From Thecamonas trahens ATCC 50062 (taxonomy: Eukaryota > Apusozoa > Apusomonadida > Apusomonadidae), in contig NW_013657675.1 in NCBI RefSeq assembly GCF_000142905.1, forward strand, positions 1 through 42,495: 42,495 nt of DNA. The letters are read 5' to 3'. Positions 22,057 to 32,118 of the stretch are shown piece by piece. The notes under the pieces were generated by a model that worked only from the letters and a program-made list of their open reading frames with translations, was not told the origin of the DNA and did no database searches. The position numbers were made by a program, and so were the translations under genes. How positions within the stretch are numbered: the stretch's first letter is position 1; each line of letters starts with the position of its first letter.

Positions 22057-25000
22057 TCAATGCAGCGAGACAGTGTCCGAGGCCGACTCGGCTTCACCCT
22101 CGTACTGGGCAGCGGCGGCTGTGACGATAGGCTCGGGCTCAGTGTCGAGGGTGAGTTCCTCGAGCTCGTTGACAGCCTCGCGAAGGAGCGAGTTGGCAAA
22201 GTAGTCAAAGCCTTCGAGCCAGAGCGCGTTGTCGCGCTTGCGGATGCGCTCTGCATAGAGCAGGGTGTGGACGCGCTTGTCCGAGGCGGCGTTGAGGGCG
22301 TCGGCGAGGTTGTTGGCAAGGAACTCCCAGTCGGTCGAGCTCTGCTCGAGGTCGCCCATGATGAGCTTGCGCCCGCGCTGCCGCATGGCGGCGAGAAAGT
22401 TGCGGACTTCGCCCTTGGACTGGATGTGGAGGAGCGAAACGGAGCGGAGGACGTGGCTTGCGTGCGCGTTGAGGTACTGCACGTAGTCTTCCATGACGTA
22501 GTGCTTCTCAAACGTTTTGGTCACGTGGATGCCGCCCTTGTACACCGGATGGTGGTTCCACGAGTACGCGCGGAGCACGAGCTTGCCGTCGGCGCCAAAG
22601 TCGGCGAGGCCGCCGACCGCAAGATTGGCGTCGGTGTAGTTGGGTGCCGAGAAGACCGTGATGAGCCGTGGAAAGTTGTAGTACTTGGACTCGGCGGCGA
22701 CGTCAAAGCCCGGCTTTTGCTGGTGCCCGCGCAGGATGCAGAGCACATCGTTGCGCGCTAGAAAGTAGTCGGCTGCCCGCGCTGTGAACAGGTACAGGCC
22801 CTTGCCGCGCGAGTTCTTCTTCCAGCTCGACTTTTTGGTCCAGTCCTTGGCCCGCGGCCCGCGCCGGAACAGCGAGCTCTTCTTCTTCACCGCAGCAAGG
22901 TCAAAGACCAACCGATCGGCCTCGACCAGGTACCGATTCCCGTGGATCTCCAGCAACGAACGCGGCAGCATCCACGCATCCGCCTCGACCGCCCCACTCC
23001 ACTCGGGTGGCGGTCCAGAGGTGGCCGGAATCAGCGGCGATGGCGCAAACGCCGGCGCCGGCGACGACGACGATGAATCGTCGGGCCGCGTCTTGGAGTA
23101 CCGCGGCGCAGGCCGCATAGACTTTGACGACGAGTCGGACCCTGACTCGCGCTCGCTCGACGCTGTTGCTGCGGCAGATGAAGAGGCTGACACCGACGCT
23201 GCGACTGATGAAGACGCTGATACCGGAGGCGACGACGTTGAGAGAGAGGAAGAGGGAGAGGGAGATGCCGGCCGAGATGAGGTTGGTGACGAGGATGACA
23301 AGGCCGGGCTTGAGCTACTTGAATCCGGGTCCGAGTCCGAGTCCGGGTCTGAGTCCGGGTCCGAGTCCGGGTCCGAGTCCGGGTCCGAGTCCGAGTCTAG
23401 GCCCGAGTCTGGGTCCGAGTCTGGGTCCGAGTCTGGGTCCGAGTTCGGGTCCGAGTCTGGGTCCGAGTCGGCGTCTGAAGGCGTTGATGCCGAAGCCTTT
23501 CCAGCTGCGGCCCTAGCCTTGCTCTTGCTCTTGCTCTTGCTCTTGACATCCGAATCCGCGGTACCCGATCCAGAGTCCGACTTGGACGAAGTAAGCGCCG
23601 CCTTTCCCTTCCTCTTCCTCTTGCCCTTGCCCTTGCTCTTGCCCGTGCGCGAGGCCTCCTCCTCCTGCTCCTCGTCAGCTTCCTCTTGCTGCTCACCGCG
23701 CGAGGCTCGCCGCCCCCGACGGGAGACCCGGCCTTTGGACGAGCTGCGGAGGCTAAACCGCCGCCTGGACTTGGACTTGGATTTGGATTTGGACTTGGAC
23801 TTGGATCTGGCTTTGGCCTTGGCCTTGGCCTTGGCGCTGGCCTTGGCACTGGCCTTGGCGCGGCGCTTCTCCTCGCGGCGCTTGTGGCGGAGGGTGTGGA
23901 CGTCGTCATCCGAGTTGGCGGCGAGGACCTCGTCGCGGGCCTCGGCTAGGAAAGCCGCGGCGGCGTCGTGGCGGGCAGTCGAGTCGGCGTCGAGCGTGCG
24001 GGCCATGCGGGACTGCGCCTTGCGGAGCGCGCGGGCCTGCCAGCTCGACATGGCCATGTCCTGGTACGGATCGTTCCACATGACGCCCCGCATCTCGCCC
24101 TTGCCGCGGATCTCCTTTTTCTTGGTCCGCGAGACGGCGCGCATCGTCTCGAGGCCCGGATGCTCGCGATCAATACCGCCATGAGCGCAGAACATCTTCT
24201 TCGAGCCGCCGTTGCCGTCGGGGACAGAGAGGACGGCGGCAGCAGGGAGGCGGGCAAGGACGCCCATGAGCGCGTTGAAGACCTCAATCGAGTATTTGGC
24301 CTCGACCTCGACCTTGGTCCCGCCGGAAATCGGCTTGGCCGCCATAGCCTCGGACTCGTGGTTGCCGCGGAGGAGGTGGACCGAGTCCGGGTAGCGGACA
24401 AAGGCGGCGAGGAGGAAGAGCGCGGTCTCTGCCGAAAAGTAGCCGCGGTCGACGTAGTCGCCGAGGAAGAGGTACTGACTCTCGCCGAGCGGACCGCCCG
24501 TCCCGAGAATGTTGGGCATGTCGTAGAACTGGCCGTGAATATCGCCAATGACCACACACGGGCCGTCCACCTCGAGCAGCGATGGGAGCTTGCGGACCCG
24601 GCGCTTGGCGGCGGCAATGATGGCCAGCGCGAGCTGGGTTGTCAGCCGGCCTTCAAACAAAAACTGCTCGTAGACCATGTCGAGGTCGAGAAAGTTCGCG
24701 ACTCGTTTGCCCGACGGCGCGAGCGGCCATGCGTCCTTCAGCTTGAGCTTCTTGGTCCGCGGATGGTAGAGGACCCAGAGAACGGCCTCGGGTTCGATGC
24801 CAAACTCGGCGAGTGTGTTGCCGGTGCTCAGCATCTGCGTCGAATCGGGGTCCAGCAGCTGGAAGCCCTCGTAGTAGACGCGCAGGAGCGCCAACGGCTG
24901 GCTGGTCACCTTGGAGATCTTGGAGAGGAGCGTGCCGATGGTCGTCGAGGCGCGGACGACGACGCGAAAGGCACGCCGGACGTAGAACTCGCGGATGTGG

Positions 25001-26220
25001 AGAACAAACGAGGCGTCCGAGTCCGACGCCACCCACGAGTACGAGAGGTTGTCAACCGACTCGGTGGTTGTGCAGCCTTCAGAGTCGCCAGCCGACCGCA
25101 GGCCGATGCGTGCCGCCACCGGGACGTCGGCAGCTTCGTCCGAGTCGAGCTCGCGGAGCGAGGATTCAAAGTCGGACTCGTCGAGCGGCGGCAGCTCAAC
25201 AACGTGCCCGTCGTACCCGAGGTGGCGGGCAAATTGTTCGAGTGTGAGCTGCCCGCGCTTGCCGCGCCGGTGCTTGCGGAGCAGCTCTTTGCGGCGGCCC
25301 TCGTCCTCGTCGGCAACAACCATGCGGATGTACGCCGGCGAGACGCCGGCCTCCACCAGCTGCACCTCGTCGGCCATGCCGATGTCCCACCCGTCCGACT
25401 CGGCCCAGTCACGCCGGCCGAGCTCGTCCATCACCTCACCGAGCGCATCCTCGGAAATGACGCCGTCCGAGTCGCTGTCGAGTTCGTTGAAAAGCTCGTG
25501 AATGAGCCGGTACTTTCCGTCCTGCGCCCGCTTCAGCACCGCGCAAAACTCAAAGAACGACAGCACACCATCGGCGTCGACGTCGGCTGCCTTCAACATT
25601 CGCTCGACGTCAGCCATCCCATCCGTCGACGACTGCAGCAGCAGCGCAATCGGCGCCAGCTCTAGCACCGAGATCCGGCCCGTCGAGTCCGTATCCACCA
25701 GCTCGAACGCCCTGCGAAAGTTTTCAAACTGCGCCTGTGTCAGGTTGAGCTGTAGTCCCAGCCGCAAGCCAGTTGACCGCCCGCCCGTCCGCCCGCCCGC
25801 CCGTCCGCCCGCCCGCCAATCATTGCCAGTTAGTCAGCCAGCCATCATCCCCACGGCACCCTCTCCCCTTGCGCCCCTCTACCCTTGCGCCCCACGCCTC
25901 CTCGCCCCAGCGCCCCACGCCCCGACCCACCCGCCCGTCGTGGTCATCGCTCCCCCGCCACCCCAACCTACCGTATCCACAATAGCATCATCAGAGAGCG
26001 AGTACGGCTCGTCGTCGTCATAGTCAGAGTACTCCCCGCTGTAGCGGGAGGAGCGCGAGGAGAGCGAGGCTGAGCCAAGCGAGTCGACCGAGCCTGGCGC
26101 CGTCCCTAGCGCTGTGAGCGAGCCTCGGGTGGAGCCCCTCCTCGAGCTCCTCCTTCCAGACCTTCTGGAACTACGCCGACCACTACCTCGTGACTTGTTG
26201 CCAAACGGCCATAGCCGCAT
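22057..26220 (-). CDS. EF-hand + ubiquitin-like + PPP-family Ser/Thr phosphatase with a split catalytic domain
   Basis: Proposed exon 1 is 26220-25972 (MRLWPFGNKSRG..., Ser/Arg-rich then acidic). A 222-bp intron has donor ACG|GTAGGT and acceptor CTACAG|CTC, and exon 2 is 25749-22057, in frame; total about 1313 residues. EF-hand loops: DTDSTGRISVLE, DVDADGVLSFFE and DSDSDGVISEDA (about 102-185), with a fourth degenerate. A ubiquitin-like fold follows at about 330-420 (RVVVRASTTIGTLLSKIS, LLRVYYEGFQLLDPD). The PPP core starts near 487: GDIHGQ, GDYVDRG, RGNHE, FCAHGG, WNDP, then an insertion of about 350 residues (KSKSKS tracts, SDPDSDPD repeats, poly-Ser), then LRGHQQKPGF and FSAPNY. All metal-binding motifs are present, so it should be active and probably Ca2+-regulated. 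Animal PPEF carries its EF-hands at the C-terminus; the order here is reversed. Without exon 1 translation would start at a weak GTG/ATG near 25767. Confidence 0.88.
23322..23476 (-). repeat. Coding 6/12-bp repeat (SDPDSDPD units) inside the phosphatase
   Basis: Plus-strand GTCCGAGTCCGG and GTCCGAGTCTGG units repeat about 13 times and encode SDPDSDPDSDPD-type acidic sequence on the minus strand. A related Lys/Ser repeat lies at about 23768-23850 (KSKSKS, then KAKAKA). All units are multiples of three bases, so the phosphatase frame survives length changes. Confidence 0.9.
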
Positions 26221-26959
26221 ACCCGTCAAGCACTCTCTGCAGTCGGGTGTGTGCCCTTCCGCTCTCCCGCTCCTCTCTGCCGTTGCTGACCATCTCGGCT
26301 CACTCGCTGCCAACGCCAGCGACAGGCAAGCGACTCTCCCGCTCGCCGGTGGGATCCAGCACGCCACATATCAGCACGACACACTCACAATTGCACTCTC
26401 TATGCGAGTACCTGTTGAGCCCCCTCCCCCCCCCCCCCCCCTCCCCTACACCATACATCAGCACCTGATGCACTTCTCATCCGCACCGCGCACATCATTA
26501 CCACATATCATCACCACACATCATCACCACACATCATCACCACACATCATCACCACACATCACCACCACATATCACCACCACACATCATCACCACATATC
26601 ATCACCACATATCACCACCACACATCATCACCACACATCATCACCACATATCACCACCACACATCATCACCACACATCATCACCACATATCATCTCCACA
26701 CATCAACTCTTGATCCGCTCCGCTCATGTCGTCTCACTCGATCGCCCTCAATCAAACTCATCATCACCACCACCCAACCAGACTGGTGTCACGCGCGCAC
26801 GCTTCAGTGCCTGCCTGCTCCACCGCCACACCTTCCGCAACAGGCACGCACTGACAGCGATACACAGACACACACACACACACACCTCTCTGCGTTTAGA
26901 GGTGAGGACAGCCCCCCTCCCTCTCGCCTCCCCTTCCCCGCCACTCCCTCTCATTCCGT
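26221..26959. promoter_or_regulatory. Divergent promoter region between the phosphatase and the purple acid phosphatase
   Basis: These 739 bp separate two head-to-head start codons. They hold a 13-bp tandem repeat (26490-26705), a run of C at 26424-26440 and a short CA run at about 26868-26885. Minus-strand frame is open for 49 codons upstream of the chosen phosphatase ATG, so a start at 26367 cannot be excluded. No TATA-like element recognised. Confidence 0.4.
26490..26705 (+). repeat. 13-bp tandem repeat, ACACATCATCACC type, about 16 units
   Basis: Units ACACATCATCACC and variants (ACATATCATCACC, ACACATCACCACC) run without interruption for about 215 bp in the divergent gap. Because 13 is not a multiple of three, the Thr/His/Pro-rich frames that cross it are not likely to be protein. 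Confidence 0.92.
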
Positions 26960-28330
26960 ATGACTATGCTCGCTCGGTGCCGTGGCGGTGTGGTGGCTAT
27001 GGCTGTGGCTGTGGCAATGGTGGCGATACTCTCGTGCGGGGCGGTGGTGGTGGCAAGTGAAGCGGTCGGCCGGTCGCAGCCGCAGGCTCTGCATCTGGCA
27101 CTGGGCAACTCAGCGGATGCGTATGTAGTCTCGTGGCTCACGCTCGATGAGACTCGTACGAGTACGGTCAAGTATGGAACGGCACCTGGGGCGTTGGACA
27201 AGATTGCGACCGGATCGGCGAGGATCTACGACCATGTTGGCGGCGGATTCAACCACTTTGTCACGCTTGACGCGCTTCCTGCCAACGCCAAGATCTACTA
27301 CTTGGTGGGTGATGCAGAAGGTGGCTTCTCGGACGTGTTCTTCTTTGAGACTCGGCGGGCCGAGGCTGGTAAGGCACCGATGACCTTCGCCATCTACGGT
27401 GATCTCGGGCTTGACAAGGGCGAGCCGTCGATTGCCGCCATCAACAGCCACGGGGCGCAGGGCGAGTACGACTTTGTGCTCCACCTCGGCGACATTTCGT
27501 ATGCCAACGATGCCATCATCTCGCACAACTCGACCCACGACTACGAGGAAATCTGGCGCGACTGGTTTGCTGCGCTCGCGCCGACGATGACCCGCACGCC
27601 GTACATGGTCATGCCGGGCAACCACGAGTCGTGGTCGCGGTCGCCGCTCTCGGGCATCCAGACCTTCAACTTTACCGTCTACAAGTACAAGTTTCAGATG
27701 CCCGGCGCCGCCGCCGGCTCGGACACCTCGATGTTCTACTCGTTCGACTATGGCCTCGTCCACTTTATTGCGCTCTCGACCGAGACCGACTACGACGGCC
27801 ACCCCATCGATTTTTACGTCAAGCAGTACAAGCAGGTCAACTGGCTCCGTGCCGACCTGGCCAAGGCCGCCGCCAACCGCGCCAACGTGCCGTGGATCAT
27901 CGTCATGGGCCACCGCCCTGTCTACTGCACCGGCTCGCCCTACTCCAAGGACTCGGTTCCGACCGAAAACTCGGCCACCCTTCAGGCCTGGCTCGAGCCG
28001 CTCTTCAAGGAGTACCGCGTCGACGCCTACGTCTCTGGTCACGCCCATCGCTACGAGCGCCAGTTCCCGACCTACCGCAACCAGCCGACGTCGCGCTCGT
28101 ACACCGCGCCCGGCGGCACCGTCTATCTTGTTTCGGGCGGCGCAGGCAATGTCGAGGGCCACTCATCCGGCGGCGCCGACGCCGTCTGGACCGCCTACAA
28201 GAACATCACAGACTTTGGCTACTCGACCATGACTGTCGTCAACGCCACCCATCTCGAGTGGCAATGGCGGGTTTCGGCCACCGATGAGCTCGCTGACGCC
28301 ATCACCATTGTCTCGGATCACGACTGGTGA
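26960..28330 (+). CDS. Purple acid phosphatase (secreted or lysosomal metallophosphoesterase)
   Basis: This 456-residue enzyme would hydrolyse phosphate monoesters at acid pH with a binuclear metal centre. The N-terminus (MTMLARCRGG, then VVAMAVAVAMVAILSCGAVV) is a clear signal peptide, so it acts in the secretory or lysosomal route or outside the cell. A fibronectin-like PAP N-domain follows (about 40-130: LALGNSADAYVVSWLT, STVKYGTAPG). The catalytic domain has the family's five blocks in order: IYGDLG, GDISYAN, PGNHES, GHRPVYC and SGHAHRYER. Putative N-glycosylation sites occur (NST, NFT). Length matches plant- and ACP7-type enzymes. There is no intron, and the stop is 47 bp from the stop of the convergent gene. 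The ATG at 26960 precedes the signal peptide directly. Confidence 0.95.
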   Translation: MTMLARCRGGVVAMAVAVAMVAILSCGAVVVASEAVGRSQPQALHLALGNSADAYVVSWLTLDETRTSTVKYGTAPGALDKIATGSARIYDHVGGGFNHFVTLDALPANAKIYYLVGDAEGGFSDVFFFETRRAEAGKAPMTFAIYGDLGLDKGEPSIAAINSHGAQGEYDFVLHLGDISYANDAIISHNSTHDYEEIWRDWFAALAPTMTRTPYMVMPGNHESWSRSPLSGIQTFNFTVYKYKFQMPGAAAGSDTSMFYSFDYGLVHFIALSTETDYDGHPIDFYVKQYKQVNWLRADLAKAAANRANVPWIIVMGHRPVYCTGSPYSKDSVPTENSATLQAWLEPLFKEYRVDAYVSGHAHRYERQFPTYRNQPTSRSYTAPGGTVYLVSGGAGNVEGHSSGGADAVWTAYKNITDFGYSTMTVVNATHLEWQWRVSATDELADAITIVSDHDW

Positions 28331-28377
28331 TGCGCTGTCGTGCCTGGCCGCGTAAACACCTTCTTCTTTACGCTTCG

Positions 28378-29349
28378 CTAGTGCTCCTGGTTGTAGATGT
28401 GCGAAATGGCCGACGCCACGATGCCCTCCGCCGCCTCGACCGCAGACCCAAACGGCGCCTCCTGGATGTGCAGCTCGCCCGAGCCGTCCGAGTTGAGGAA
28501 TCGCCATGCCCTCGTCGTTACGTCTGGATGAGCACCCACGCACATGGACGCCAGCGCATCGTCGCCAGCCTGCATCAGCGCCCAGCCCTCACCGCACATC
28601 ATCCGCCAAATCTCGATCCGGTCGCCGTTCTCAGCCCGCCACCTTTCGACAGTCACCGCTTCCATCTCCTCATCGCACACAAAGGCTCGCGCAGGCACCG
28701 AAGCCCCGGACCCGGACCAGCTTCCTGCTCTCACCCGAGCAAGCATCCGCTCAAACAGCCGACCGACTTCCATGTGAAACAGCGGCGGGAGCTGCAGGAT
28801 ATCGCTGTCGACGTAGTCATCACGGCCCCGGTCCATCGGGACCACTACCGCCATTGTCTCGTCGAGCGATCCAGCATTGACCCAGTCGATCACCATCGCC
28901 CGACTCGCCGCCTGCCCGACCGAAGCAACTGCCTGCGAGTTGCCTGCGGCAGTAACCGAAGTTTCGATCGGCACGCATGCCGCCGGCAGTGGCTCACCTT
29001 CGACTGCCTCGCGGCAGTAGGTACCTGCAAGGACAAAGAGCCACGAGTTGGCTGGGAGCATGCGGTTCCACGACGTGGTCTGCCGCAGCACGACCTTGTC
29101 CGCCCCCAGCATGCCCGGCATTAGATACGCCTCGGCACCAGCTTGTTCCACCGCGGCACGACCTTCCACCACACTCGCCACGCCGTCGTAGATCAGCACG
29201 CCCGTGTTGGGCCCCAGCGACTCGCGGCGGGTAACCTCAGCAAAGACACCGGAGCCATCGCTATCCACGTCCACGCCTGCCATCACTTCCTTTGCCCGTT
29301 TCCCCCCGGTCTCTACCTTGATCAGCAACCCGCGCACCTGAGCAGCCAT
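28378..29349 (-). CDS. Unknown protein, about 323 residues
   Basis: I chose the ATG at 29349-29347 (MAAQVRGLLIKVETGGKR); an in-frame ATG at 29412 would add 21 residues, and the frame stays open further up through His- and Ser/Glu-rich low-complexity sequence that is probably not translated. The protein is globular with no recognised domain: GPNTGVLIYDGVASVVEG, WLFVLAGTYCREAVEG, LPPLFHMEVGRLFERML, ENGDRIEIWRMMCGEGW, and a C-terminal segment ending SAISHIYNQEH. There is no signal peptide or membrane helix. Codon use is GC-ending but less extreme than in the neighbours. It converges on the purple acid phosphatase gene (47 bp between stops) and diverges from HPS1. The steady frame without low complexity supports a real gene; function unknown. 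Confidence 0.65.
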   Translation of the reverse strand: MAAQVRGLLIKVETGGKRAKEVMAGVDVDSDGSGVFAEVTRRESLGPNTGVLIYDGVASVVEGRAAVEQAGAEAYLMPGMLGADKVVLRQTTSWNRMLPANSWLFVLAGTYCREAVEGEPLPAACVPIETSVTAAGNSQAVASVGQAASRAMVIDWVNAGSLDETMAVVVPMDRGRDDYVDSDILQLPPLFHMEVGRLFERMLARVRAGSWSGSGASVPARAFVCDEEMEAVTVERWRAENGDRIEIWRMMCGEGWALMQAGDDALASMCVGAHPDVTTRAWRFLNSDGSGELHIQEAPFGSAVEAAEGIVASAISHIYNQEH

Positions 29350-29778
29350 GTTGGGTCGATTGGAAATGCCAAGTGAAATGGAGCAGGACACAGCAGGGCC
29401 AGTGACAGCCATGGTGGCATGGTAGTGCCGATGTTGATGGCAGTGGTCATGGTGATGGTGGTGACAATGGCTCGGACGACAACGATCGACCCACAACCAT
29501 GTTGGCGATGATGACTCTGACTCTGACGACAACGATGACTCGGACTCTGACAATAGCCGACCATCCATCCCCATCCCCATCCCACCCCCATTCCCATCCC
29601 CATCCTGATCCCGATCCCCATCTCCACCATCATTACCATCCGTCCACCTCCGCCGCATTCATTCCCTCTATGAACGAATCGTTCCCTCCTCCCCCTTACC
29701 CCCTCCCCCCCCCCACCCACTTCACCCCCTCCCTCCCCCCTCCTCCTCCTCCTCCTATTCCCTTCTACCCCGGGAGGG
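29350..29778. promoter_or_regulatory. Divergent promoter region upstream of HPS1 with C-rich repeats
   Basis: These 429 bp lie between head-to-head starts. They hold CATCCC/CCCATC repeats at about 29565-29625 and a nearly pure C/T tract at 29685-29762 that stops 17 bp before the HPS1 ATG. A GACTCTGAC repeat lies at about 29513-29552. The C/T tract next to the start codon resembles that upstream of other plus-strand genes here. Confidence 0.4.
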
Positions 29779-31194
29779 ATGAAGTCGTTCATTATCACCG
29801 ACGACGTGGGCACGCCGCTGTACCTCGACCACGAGCTGGACGACGAGGCCAGGATGGTGTGCATGCAGGTGGCAGCGACGCAGGACCTCATGTCGACCAA
29901 CTTTAATCAGTGTTTCAATGGCTTTCGATGTGGTGGTGGTCTCGAGTGTGTGCTCATGAGAAAGTCGGGCATTCATTTGATGGTTCTCTCCGATGAAGGC
30001 GAGAGTCACAACGCGCTCGTTCGTCAGCTCGCCCTCATTCATGCCATGATGGTCTTTGTCTTTGGCTCGCGCATGCTCCGCAAGCTCAAATCGCCCATGC
30101 AGAGGGAAAAGGCAAAGGCAGAGGCGACTCTTCGGAGATGCATCGATGCTCTCATCCACTTTTGCGCCACAGAGCAGTCGTTTCTGGTCTCCTCGCTCGA
30201 GCGCCTCGAGGTCAACGACGATCTCCGTGCCCGCTGCTGCTCCGCCCTCGCCGACGCCGTCGATGCCTCGCCGGGAACCTTCCACGCTCTCCTTTTTGTC
30301 GGCTCCAAGCTTGTGGCCCAGTACTCACGCGAGCGGGTTTTTGAGCTCCTTCCGGCCGACATCTCGCTCATCACCATCTACTTTCACTCGCTCTTCTTCC
30401 CCAAGTCACGGACGGGGCAGGGCGCACTCCGCACCGCATCGCCGCCGCCAGGCGCTGTCAAGCCATCTGGCGCGCCACCGTCGCCGGGCTATCGCGACGA
30501 CGTCTCGGTCTCGTCGACCCAGGCCCGCGCCTCGGCCTCGGCCGCCCGCGCCGCCGCCGCCGCCCACGGCTCGCCGACCTCGCCGCAGGTTCCGGCCACG
30601 CCCGCGCCCCGCGCTCCACCCTCGCCCGACGCCTCGCCCATCGCCCCCGCCGACGACACCCAGCTGGCCGACGATGACGACGACGACCTCTCCACCGCAG
30701 GCTCTGTCGCCGCGGACGAGAGCCTCTCGCGCAAGGCGTCCGGCCGCGGCCCAGGCTCGGCGGGCGTGCCCATTCCGAGCCCGTCCCATGGGCATGTCGA
30801 CGCTGACGACGTCGCTCGCTCGACCGCCAACGAAATGTTCTTTACCCCGCATGACTCGGTTGCGGCCTCGCTCGCCCGGTCAAACATTGTCCTCCGCATG
30901 CCAAGCGCCCGCTCCCGGCTCATCCACTTCCAGCTCGCCGGCCGTCTCGCGTCCGTCGTCGCCACTCAAGCCGACCATCTCGGCCTCTTCGGTCACCACC
31001 GCTGACGAGGCATACGCTACACCCACCGCCGAATCTCTCACCACCGCCGCCCGCCTCGACGCCTCTATCGAGGTCGAGTCGGCGCTCTACCGCTCCGCTT
31101 ATGACACCATGATCAGCGCGGCCGGCGGCGAGAGAAGCGGCGGAGTGCGCCCCACTCAAGCGGCCGGTACTGCTTCAGCGGGAGGAGCTAACGG

Positions 31195-31227
<33 letters not shown>

Positions 31228-32101
31228 CGAGGTCTTTGTTGACGCCAAGGGCAAGCTCACCCCGCGCGACGCCCGCTCACGCAATACGTCATTTGACGAG
31301 CTCCCGCCGCTCGACGACGCCCCGCCTGACTCGCTGCTGGAGACAGTCTTTCTCCATGTCAACGGCTCGCTCGTCCCAGGTAGGCTCTACTGCGCGCTCC
31401 TCGCACCCAACACCTCGCTTGTACTTGTCTCGGAGCGCGTGGCGGCGTCCGAGGCCGAGGCCGAGCAGGCACACGCCGCGTACGTCCGGCAACTTGTCCA
31501 GCGGCAGCTGGAGACCTTTGTCGACTTTTTGGTCATCAAGGCCCAGGCCCACATCACCATGCTCTCGTACTTGTACTACTTTCCGGGCATGGTCCACTTT
31601 ATGTTTGTCGACCGGACCCACGAGCAAGTGACGGCGCCGACGATTATCCCGCTCCACGGCCGGCTCGCCGAGCCGGACTCGAGCACTGGGCCTGAGCCGT
31701 CGGGCTCAGTCGCGTTCATCAAAGCCCGGGTGTGGGACCTTGCCCGCCACGCCCACGAGGCGCTCGCCGCCGGCTTCACCTCACTCGCCCTCTACAAGGA
31801 CGGGCTCTGCTACTCGTACCACCTGGTGGCTGAGAACGGCGACGGCGAGTCGCTGCCGATCAGCCTCCCAGCCACCCCACAGGGCAACGCGCTCGAGCTC
31901 AACGCGCTCAAGTCGGTCATTGCGGCGCAGCACCCGGACGTCCGCCACCTTCGCGTCTACGAGCTGTACGCGCTCTACGTCGGTACCCTCCCGCTCGAGT
32001 CGATCGGCCAGTGTAACGCCCGGCTTCTCTCGATGATCCGCGAGGACCGCTCGCTGCGAGTCCTCCGGACGCTCGAGCACTACAACGTCTCGTGGTATTG
32101 A
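29779..32101 (+). CDS. HPS1: HPS1-like subunit of the BLOC-3 Rab32/38 exchange factor (one frame change)
   Basis: In animals HPS1 pairs with HPS4 as BLOC-3, which activates Rab32/Rab38 for traffic to lysosome-related organelles. ATG at 29779 gives MKSFIITDDVGTPLYLDHEL, a first longin-like domain (to about residue 210), a Pro/Ser/Ala-rich linker (about 215-400, including a run of ten Asp), and a C-terminal domain. That domain matches human HPS1 in order: FVDFLVIKAQAHITMLSY, FPGMVHFMFVDRT, VAFIKARVWDLA and GFTSLALYKDGLCYSYHL. Repaired length is about 755-775 residues; human HPS1 has 700. The frame changes in the linker between about 30850 and 30960. A 55-bp intron (GTCAAA at 30879 to TTCCAG at 30933) would restore it, but that donor is weak, so a one-base assembly error is also possible. 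The stop is 17 bp from the convergent stop. Confidence 0.82.
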
Positions 32102-32118
32102 GCCACCGGGTAGCGTGA

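Noticed and set aside
22081-25665. Long plus-strand frames antisense to the phosphatase (466 and 565 codons)
   Set aside because: They mirror the phosphatase codons; the conserved phosphatase motifs are in the minus-strand frame only.
26114-26713. 199-codon frame reading HHISPPHIITTHHHH
   Set aside because: It is a translation of the 13-bp repeat; 13 is not divisible by three, so a frame cannot be preserved as copy number changes.
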